The notes beneath the pieces were generated by a model that worked only from the letters and a program-made list of their open reading frames with translations, ran no database searches and had not been told where the DNA came from. Below, in pieces: positions 1-4,712 of a DNA stretch of 8,825 bases. Positions within the stretch are counted from its first letter, which is position 1. Every line of letters begins with the position of its first letter. The position numbers and the translations under genes are program-made. Location of the stretch: positions 1 to 8,825 of the forward strand of contig JAUVKB010000088.1 in assembly GCA_030596405.1 (NCBI GenBank), given 5' to 3'. The DNA is from Deltaproteobacteria bacterium. GTDB lineage: Bacteria > Desulfobacterota > Desulfobacteria > Desulfobacterales > JAUVKB01.

Positions 1-1322
1 ATTATAATGCCGGCGCCGCCTGATTGTTTTATTGTTTCTGCTGCTGCGATTTCTTCTTTGACCAATTTTTCATGTTGATCCTTTTTGTCGGAAAGGATCT
101 TGCCGGCCGTATCAAAATCCCGTTCAAGGCGATTGAGTTTTTCTTCATGCTCATATATGGCGTCAAGAGCAAAAATAGATCTGTCGATTTTCCTCAGTCT
201 TTCTTCCGGCCGGTTTTCCCCCAGTCTGCCTGACAACCCTTTTATTTCCAACTCCAGAGTTTTCTTCTCCTGCTCCTTAAGGGGCAATGACCTGCATTTT
301 TCAATATAGTCATTTCGATTTTCAGACAAAAACGCAATTGTATCGGCCTCGTTTACAAGCTTTTTGTCCACGGCCAGATTTTTTGCTTCTTTTGATAATT
401 GCACAAGCTCTTCTTTAAGTTGATTGAAACGGGTTTGATAATTTAAATGATAGTCAAGCTCTTTTTCCATCCTAACAAGGCCGTTTTCCGGAAATATTTC
501 CACGACTTGTCCGACCGGGGATTGTGCAAGACCTGTTTTACATTCCTGCAAAAAAAGCCATTCCGGCCAAAGATGGTCGTAGGAACTGAATTTATTCATG
601 TTCAGCCTGGACATAGCCAGATCATTTCCAAGCGTCTTGATATGACCGTCCATCTGTCTTAACTCGTCACATGCACGATCATATTCAGAGATCCCTTTTG
701 ATGCTTTGCGCAGCTCGGAACGGATATGCTCGAGTTTTGCCGTCTGCTTATTAATTAAAGGATTGCTCCCTCCGGGTTTAAACAGTAAATCGAGCTTGTC
801 TTTTATCTGTTTTTCAGCCTTTGGCAGGGCAAGCATCGCGGTTCCTGTTCCGGCTCCGTAAATAACACTTTTTACACTTTCAGCTTTCAGGGTCTCTATC
901 GTTTGCAGTTCCGACAGGCTGAAAGCGTATATATTTTTAAATGCCTCGTATGTTATGCCGCATAGCAATTGTAAAAGCAGTTCATTTTGTCCAGTATCTT
1001 TATCAGCGCCGCTTACCGTTACAAGCCCCCCGCTTTTCCCGGGTTTGCGTTCAACAATATATTCCCTGTTGTTTACAATCAGGCCGATACGGCCGCCTGG
1101 AGCGCCGCCTGAAAGAGGCGGGTAACTAGGATCACGGGAATTTGCCCGCGGAAAACCAAAAAGAATCGTTCTGATAAAGCCCAGAAGCGTCGATTTTCCA
1201 GACTCGTTGTTGCCCTGAAACAAGACTAATCCGGTATCTAATTTGGGGCCGGAATCTAATTTGGGAATCGACTCGTTGTGAAAAATACCGAAACCATCAA
1301 TATGGATAGACGATATTTTCAT
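1..1322 (-). CDS. YhaN/SbcC-like AAA ATPase with coiled coil (partial, N-terminal 440 residues)
   Basis: This is the N-terminal part of a Rad50/SbcC-class ATPase of the YhaN type, which would work with the upstream phosphoesterase on DNA ends or in repair. The protein starts MKISSIHIDGFGIF, a typical opening for the family. Walker A (GNNESGKST, about residues 37-45, positions 1188-1214) is followed by the FGFPRANSRDP and PPLSGGAPGG segments and then FSLSELQTIETL, which resembles the lid region of YhaN-type AAA domains. From about residue 180 to the window edge the sequence is rich in Glu, Lys, Leu and Gln and reads as coiled coil. The frame stays open to base 1, so Walker B and the C-terminal half are outside the window. 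The ATG at 1320-1322 overlaps the TGA of the upstream gene (ATGA), so the two are probably translationally coupled. Residues PKLDSG are duplicated as PKLDTG just before the Walker A strand. Family assignment is firm; the substrate is not known from sequence. Confidence 0.88.
   Translation of the reverse strand, partial: MKISSIHIDGFGIFHNESIPKLDSGPKLDTGLVLFQGNNESGKSTLLGFIRTILFGFPRANSRDPSYPPLSGGAPGGRIGLIVNNREYIVERKPGKSGGLVTVSGADKDTGQNELLLQLLCGITYEAFKNIYAFSLSELQTIETLKAESVKSVIYGAGTGTAMLALPKAEKQIKDKLDLLFKPGGSNPLINKQTAKLEHIRSELRKASKGISEYDRACDELRQMDGHIKTLGNDLAMSRLNMNKFSSYDHLWPEWLFLQECKTGLAQSPVGQVVEIFPENGLVRMEKELDYHLNYQTRFNQLKEELVQLSKEAKNLAVDKKLVNEADTIAFLSENRNDYIEKCRSLPLKEQEKKTLELEIKGLSGRLGENRPEERLRKIDRSIFALDAIYEHEEKLNRLERDFDTAGKILSDKKDQHEKLVKEEIAAAETIKQSGGAGII
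1231..1266. repeat. 18-bp tandem duplication inside the YhaN-like gene
   Basis: Two adjacent 18-bp copies (1231-1248 and 1249-1266) share the core ATCTAATTTGGG and differ at two positions. On the coding strand they encode PKLDSG then PKLDTG. The reading frame is kept. The duplication falls in the short stretch between the first strand and the strand leading into Walker A. Confidence 0.75.
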
Positions 1323-2620
1323 AGGTCGGTTTCCAGAAGGTCGACACACAAAAGTTCGGCATCTTGAAGAATTTTTTTAAGATCGTCACAGGAAGGAGGA
1401 TCGAGAAACTTTGCAATGCGGTAATTTTCGTACAGGCCGCAAAGCGCGGGCATTAAAGCATCTTTTAACGCCTGGGAATCCTTGCCTGCATCACCGATAT
1501 TTTTTGATATACGCAATACCTGCCCAAGCAGATCGTTTAAATCGCGGCGTTTTTCCAGATCTGTTTCCGGTCGGCAGTTTACCTCAAAATTCTGAACCCA
1601 TACAAATGGATCTTCTAAAAGTCCGGTCTCACGTATTCTTTCCAGAAGATCAGGCACGGCAGCTTTCTGCCTTAAGTCTTTGTAAAGCAATCCTCTGCCG
1701 GTCAGAAAAATCCGGCAAATCACGGGACGCCCTTTGCCTTGTTCCCTTAACCGGTCGATAGATTTTACAATTTTAATATCCAGACCGTCGATAGAATCGA
1801 TATCGGTTATATCGATTCTTGCTGTAAACCACCTGATGGCATCAAGCGGACAAAATTCAATATCGACATGGCGATTTTCGTCAACCACAACATGATAACA
1901 ACCGCGTTCCCCGGTTTCTCGTATACTGAGCCCCTGTGTATTGCCTGAATAAACAACATACGGATTTTTGTTTAAAATTTTCTTTTCATGAACATGGCCG
2001 AGCGCCCAGTAATCAAAACCGGTTTTTGTCAGGTCATCCAGACGGCACGGCGCATAATTTTCGTGGTTCGTATTGCCGCCACAATTGCAATGGAGTACAC
2101 CTATCTGAAAAAGATCGGGATCGGCTGCTTTAAATTTTTTTGCCAGGTTACGTCTTTCGTTTCGGCTGCCGTAGCTGATTCCCGAGATTGCGGCAACCGG
2201 TTCCCCATTTATTTTAATCGTTTTTGTTTCAACCGGTTTTGTTTCGCCTGGTTTTGTTTCGCCTGGGTCTGCTTTGAAAATATGAACCTTGTCCGGCCAT
2301 TTAATCGTCGATGACCAGCCGTCAATTGAATCATGGTTGCCGTGAGCGATAAATGAGCTGATATTATGATTCGCCAACCTTTTCATGCCGTCTAAAAATT
2401 TGAGCTGCGCTCTTAAACTGCGATCAGCTCCATCATAAATGTCTCCGGACACAATCAGAAACTGAACCTGTTTGTCTATGCAGAGCTGGACCAGGGCGTC
2501 AAAAGCATCAAACGTTGCTGAACGTAATGCTTCTGCAACAATTTCAGACCGGGCGCCTATGCCCGTAAAAGGGCTGTCGATATGAAGATCGCTGGCGTGT
2601 ATGAAGGAAATTTTTTTCAT
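1319..2620 (-). CDS. YhaO/SbcD-like metallophosphoesterase (Mre11-type DNA nuclease)
   Basis: This is a probable two-metal phosphoesterase, the nuclease partner of the downstream ATPase. Counting from the ATG at 2620, the metal-binding motifs appear in the expected order: DLH (D11, H13), GDIYD (D60), GNHD (N95, H96, D97), a later histidine motif at HCNCGGN (H177), and GHVH (H209, H211). The YAPCRLDDL segment (189-197) resembles YhaO proteins. At 433 residues it is close to the usual length of about 400. The frame extends upstream to an ATG at 2674, but family proteins begin at the MKKISFIHASDLH strand, and a candidate promoter lies at 2686-2715, too close for the upstream start. No strong ribosome binding site marks either start, so the start is chosen by homology. 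Three 5-residue repeats (PGETK, PGETK, PVETK) sit after the GNHD motif. It overlaps the ATPase gene by ATGA. Confidence 0.9.
   Translation of the reverse strand: MKKISFIHASDLHIDSPFTGIGARSEIVAEALRSATFDAFDALVQLCIDKQVQFLIVSGDIYDGADRSLRAQLKFLDGMKRLANHNISSFIAHGNHDSIDGWSSTIKWPDKVHIFKADPGETKPGETKPVETKTIKINGEPVAAISGISYGSRNERRNLAKKFKAADPDLFQIGVLHCNCGGNTNHENYAPCRLDDLTKTGFDYWALGHVHEKKILNKNPYVVYSGNTQGLSIRETGERGCYHVVVDENRHVDIEFCPLDAIRWFTARIDITDIDSIDGLDIKIVKSIDRLREQGKGRPVICRIFLTGRGLLYKDLRQKAAVPDLLERIRETGLLEDPFVWVQNFEVNCRPETDLEKRRDLNDLLGQVLRISKNIGDAGKDSQALKDALMPALCGLYENYRIAKFLDPPSCDDLKKILQDAELLCVDLLETDL
2221..2265. repeat. Three 15-bp tandem units inside the YhaO-like gene
   Basis: Units lie at 2221-2235, 2236-2250 and 2251-2265. 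The last two are identical (GTTTTGTTTCGCCTG); the first is diverged at its end. They encode consecutive ETK-containing pentapeptides at about residues 119-133 of the phosphoesterase, in a loop between the GNHD motif and the next strand. Because the unit is a multiple of three, copy-number change would alter loop length without breaking the frame. Confidence 0.8.
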
Positions 2621-2685
2621 TAAATACAAAATCCGTGGTTTTGGAACAGTTTCCATCCAGGCTCTATACCGCATGCTGATCAGGA

Positions 2686-2715
2686 TTTATACAACTTGAG
2701 TGAAACCGATTGCAA
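2686..2715 (-). promoter_or_regulatory. Candidate sigma-70-type promoter for the YhaO/YhaN unit
   Basis: Read on the minus strand, TTGCAA (2710-2715, 4 of 6 matches to TTGACA) is followed after 18 bp by TATAAA (2686-2691, 5 of 6 matches to TATAAT). Transcription would begin near 2679, giving a leader of about 60 nt before the ATG at 2620. This is a consensus match only. Confidence 0.35.
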
Positions 2716-2733
2716 GCGGAAAAATTATCGGTT
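2704..2733. promoter_or_regulatory. Inverted repeat overlapping the candidate promoter
   Basis: Perfect 7-bp arms AACCGAT (2704-2710) and ATCGGTT (2727-2733) are separated by 16 bp. They flank and overlap the proposed -35 element of the minus-strand promoter. The layout would suit an operator for a dimeric regulator, but no regulator is encoded beside it, and arms this short could arise by chance. Confidence 0.3.
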
Positions 2734-2854
2734 ATCTATCAGAACAAGGTGATACTTATAAATATATTAAACAGATTTTCCTGCCGTAACCGCCAATCCT
2801 TTTTGCCATGATCTTATTGAACTTAAATTTTTAATCTTTGTAAACATAAGAATG

Positions 2855-2870
2855 ATATGAATCGTCATAT
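2855..2870. promoter_or_regulatory. Short palindrome upstream of the sigma factor gene
   Basis: ATATGA and TCATAT form perfect 6-bp arms around a 4-bp spacer (ATCG), about 70 bp before the sigma factor start. The site could be an operator or part of a promoter. The arms are short and AT-rich, so chance is possible. Confidence 0.25.
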
Positions 2871-2890
2871 AACGTAAAAGTCATGAAAAA

Positions 2891-2919
2891 TACCTGCTTG
2901 ACTGTCTGCATGGCAGGTA
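2891..2919 (+). promoter_or_regulatory. Hairpin-forming inverted repeat just before the sigma factor start
   Basis: TACCTGC (2891-2897) and GCAGGTA (2913-2919) are perfect 7-bp arms around a 15-nt loop. The loop and right arm can instead form CTGC-ATG-GCAG (2906-2916), so two structures compete. The element ends 18 nt before the ATG at 2938, where a ribosome binding site would be expected, and no good Shine-Dalgarno sequence is visible. It may be an RNA structure affecting translation or a protein binding site. Confidence 0.35.
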
Positions 2920-2937
2920 AAAACGAATCTGGTCTTT

Positions 2938-3519
2938 ATGGATATGAATTTCCAAATTGTTAAATTAGTAGAAAATGCCAAAAAAGGGGACAGAACCGCG
3001 ATGGAGCGGCTGGTCGATTCTTTCCATGATGATATATTCCGCATGGTATATTACCGGACAAGATCACAGATGGATGCCGAGGATTTAACCCAGGAAATTT
3101 TTATGAAAATGTTAAAAAAACTGCCTGTTTTAAAAGACGCGGGCAAATTCAAGCCGTGGCTGTTTAGCATCGCGCTTAACCGTGTTAAAGATTTTCACAG
3201 AAAAAAAAGGATACTGATTTTTTTGGGCACAACAATGCAGATAGATAATGACAGGCAGACTCCTGCAAAGGACGGCGACAATCCGGAGGACTGCCTCATG
3301 CGGAAAGAATTCTGGAAACATTTTCACAGGTTTGCCCGGATTCTTTCAAGGCGGGAACGTGAAATATTTCTGCTTCGGTTTGTTGATTATTTAGGTATCA
3401 GGGAGATCGCGCAGGTTTTAAAAAAAAGTGAAAGCACCGTCAAAACCCATTTGTACAGAGCAGTAAAAAAGTTCAGGCAAAATGAAGAATTCCGTGACCT
3501 GTTCAAAGGAGAATTATAA
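2938..3519 (+). CDS. ECF-type RNA polymerase sigma factor (sigma-70 family)
   Basis: This is a 193-residue sigma factor with only regions 2 and 4, the hallmark of the ECF group. Region 2 spans about residues 21-91, with DAEDLTQEIFMKMLKKL matching the core-binding helix and KPWLFSIALNRVKDFHRKKR the -10 recognition helix. Region 4 spans about residues 134-180 (LSRREREIFLLRF, then a helix-turn-helix ending STVKTHLYRAVKKF). A linker of about 40 residues joins them. The ATG at 2938 is chosen by length; an ATG at 2944 would remove only two residues, and neither has a strong ribosome binding site. The stop overlaps the next gene's start (TAATG), so sigma and anti-sigma are co-translated. Autoregulation is usual for the class, but its promoter was not identified. 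Two runs of eight A (3201-3208 and 3420-3427) lie inside the gene. Confidence 0.93.
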   Translation: MDMNFQIVKLVENAKKGDRTAMERLVDSFHDDIFRMVYYRTRSQMDAEDLTQEIFMKMLKKLPVLKDAGKFKPWLFSIALNRVKDFHRKKRILIFLGTTMQIDNDRQTPAKDGDNPEDCLMRKEFWKHFHRFARILSRREREIFLLRFVDYLGIREIAQVLKKSESTVKTHLYRAVKKFRQNEEFRDLFKGEL

Positions 3520-4067
3520 TGAAAAATAAAGATATGCACCTTAACCATAACGGACTGATCGTTTCAGTTGTGGATGAAAACGATTTAACTTCCGGTAATA
3601 GAGAGCACCTTTTCACATGTTCCATATGCAAAGGGGAAAAAGAGCAGCTTGAAAAAGAGTTGAAAAATTTCGGGCTGATGGCAAAAAAATTTGCTCCTTT
3701 GCCTCGCAAAAAAATTATTCTTTTTCCAGAAACATCACGAAATTCATGGCTGCGGAGGCCGGTGTATGCAGCGGGATTTGCTGTTGCCCTTTTGATGATC
3801 GGGCTCTGGTGGTATCAGTCGGTTCAGGTTCCACAGAAAAATATGACGGCTGAACTTTTACTGGAAACAGAGAAAGACAGGCAGCTTATGACGGAAATTT
3901 TTGCACTGGAAGATAATGTTCTGCCGGATTCATGTCTGTTTGTTTCTAAAGGAGATTACAGTTATCTGGATGAAGAATTTATGGATTTTGTAATCCCTGT
4001 TGCGAAAATACAAAATAACGACGGGTATTTTTTATACCTCAAACAAAAATCAATGTTGATGGCGTAG
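3519..4067 (+). CDS. Membrane-anchored zinc-motif anti-sigma factor (putative)
   Basis: This probable partner holds the preceding sigma factor inactive at the membrane. The N-terminal half is cytoplasmic in character and contains H30-x3-C34-x2-C37, the core signature of zinc-associated anti-sigma domains. A single hydrophobic segment at about residues 82-99, preceded by the basic stretch RR, would span the inner membrane. The remaining 80 residues would face the periplasm and match no domain I recognise; they could sense the signal. The start ATG overlaps the sigma stop by one base, and a good ribosome binding site (AAAGGAG, 3505-3511) sits 7 nt upstream inside the sigma gene. The 182-residue length suits a one-pass anti-sigma factor. 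Function is inferred from the motif, topology and position; overall sequence similarity to named families was not recognisable by eye. Confidence 0.75.
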   Translation: MKNKDMHLNHNGLIVSVVDENDLTSGNREHLFTCSICKGEKEQLEKELKNFGLMAKKFAPLPRKKIILFPETSRNSWLRRPVYAAGFAVALLMIGLWWYQSVQVPQKNMTAELLLETEKDRQLMTEIFALEDNVLPDSCLFVSKGDYSYLDEEFMDFVIPVAKIQNNDGYFLYLKQKSMLMA

Positions 4068-4101
4068 TAGAAGAGATGTGCAAAACAAATAACATAAGCA
4101 T

Positions 4102-4109
4102 AAGGAGGT
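4102..4109 (+). promoter_or_regulatory. Strong ribosome binding site of the Spy-like gene
   Basis: A full AAGGAGGT lies 4 nt before the ATG at 4114 and fixes that start. It implies high translation relative to the two genes upstream. Confidence 0.75.
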
Positions 4110-4113
4110 TGAA

Positions 4114-4599
4114 ATGAAAAGAACAATACTTTTTGCAGTGGCCGTTTTTTTTGTAATATCAGGAACCGGATTCGCAAGGAATCCCAAGCCGGAAGGGATG
4201 ATTTTGTCCGGCGGCAAATGGTGGCGCATGCCAAAAATTGCTGAAGAGCTTGACCTGAAGAGCGAAGAACAGTCAAAACTTGACGAGTTGTATTTGGAAA
4301 GCAAAAAACAACTGATCGATCTTAAAGGCAATGTCGAAAAAGAACAGCTTGAACTGGAGCAGATCCTCGGGAAAAAGGATTTTGATGAGGCCGCCTGTAT
4401 GACCCAGTTCAAAAAGCTGACAAACGCCCGCACAGGTCTTAGTACTGAACGGTTTAAGTATCTTATTGATATCCGAAAACTGCTCGGATTTGACAGGTAC
4501 CAAAAGCTGGTAGAAAAGTTTCGTGAGCAAAGAATGAACAGGATGAGAAGGTCTAGCGGACAAAAAAGGCCGATGAAAGGTGGCATGGGAAAGCAATAA
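4114..4599 (+). CDS. Spy/CpxP-like periplasmic protein (LTxxQ / heavy-metal-resistance family)
   Basis: This is a secreted, all-helical 161-residue protein. A signal peptide (MKRT, then a hydrophobic core, ending near TGFA at residue 21) sends it to the periplasm. The mature part has LDLKSEEQSKL (46-56), a version of the LTxxQ motif, followed by a long charged helix (57-85), a second helical section, and IRKLLGFDRYQKLVEKF (120-136) in the place of the second LTxxQ-like motif. The tail (139-161) is rich in Arg, Met and Gly. Spy, CpxP and ZraP relatives act as periplasmic chaperones or metal-responsive stress proteins. Its position 46 bp after the anti-sigma gene suggests it is an output or modulator of the sigma circuit. 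Only one cysteine (C95) is present, so it is not an obvious cysteine-based metal binder. Overall family call is good; whether it senses metal or misfolded protein is open. Confidence 0.8.
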   Translation: MKRTILFAVAVFFVISGTGFARNPKPEGMILSGGKWWRMPKIAEELDLKSEEQSKLDELYLESKKQLIDLKGNVEKEQLELEQILGKKDFDEAACMTQFKKLTNARTGLSTERFKYLIDIRKLLGFDRYQKLVEKFREQRMNRMRRSSGQKRPMKGGMGKQ

Positions 4600-4633
4600 C
4601 AACATTTAAGTTAAACACAACTCTTGCCAAAAT

Positions 4634-4663
4634 AAAACAGGGACGAATTTCGTCCCTGTTTTT
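4634..4663. terminator. Bidirectional rho-independent terminator between convergent operons
   Basis: A perfect 12-bp stem AAAACAGGGACG / CGTCCCTGTTTT encloses a 5-nt loop (AATTT). On the plus strand the hairpin ends in a T-tract (4659-4663) and follows the Spy-like gene by 34 bp. On the minus strand the A-run at 4634-4637 gives an equivalent T-tract, 50 bp after the rnfB fusion stop. One element can therefore end both transcripts. Confidence 0.9.
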
Positions 4664-4712
4664 ATAAATGATGTCAGCGACCCACTTTCTCGCTTCTTTT
4701 AAAAAGTTCCCG

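Larger units (their letters stand above)
2621..2937. other. Divergent intergenic region
   Basis: This 317-bp, AT-rich stretch separates the minus-strand phosphoesterase/ATPase unit from the plus-strand sigma factor unit. It contains no convincing gene: one 17-codon minus-strand frame around 2757-2810 has no visible ribosome binding site. It holds a candidate minus-strand promoter and three inverted repeats, listed separately. I could not find a convincing housekeeping or ECF promoter for the sigma factor gene, though one must lie here if that operon is expressed from its own promoter. Confidence 0.7.

Noticed and set aside
24..662. Plus-strand open frames opposite the ATPase gene (69, 74 and 71 codons)
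   Set aside because: They are antisense to a long, recognisable minus-strand coding frame, have no family features, and read as low-complexity shadows.
2621..2674. N-terminal extension of the phosphoesterase from an ATG at 2674
   Set aside because: The extra 18 residues precede the conserved first strand, have no ribosome binding site, and would start only about 5 nt after the predicted transcription start.
2757..2810. 17-codon minus-strand frame in the intergenic region
   Set aside because: No ribosome binding site and no recognisable product.
2817..2873. Promoter for the sigma factor gene built from TTGAAC, TTGTAA or TATAAC-like boxes, or an ECF GAACTT box
   Set aside because: No pair had acceptable spacing together with acceptable matches, so I do not call one.
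4050..4586. 178-codon minus-strand frame opposite the Spy-like gene
   Set aside because: It is antisense to a gene with a signal peptide and strong ribosome binding site; its Ser/Phe/Leu-rich translation is typical of a shadow.
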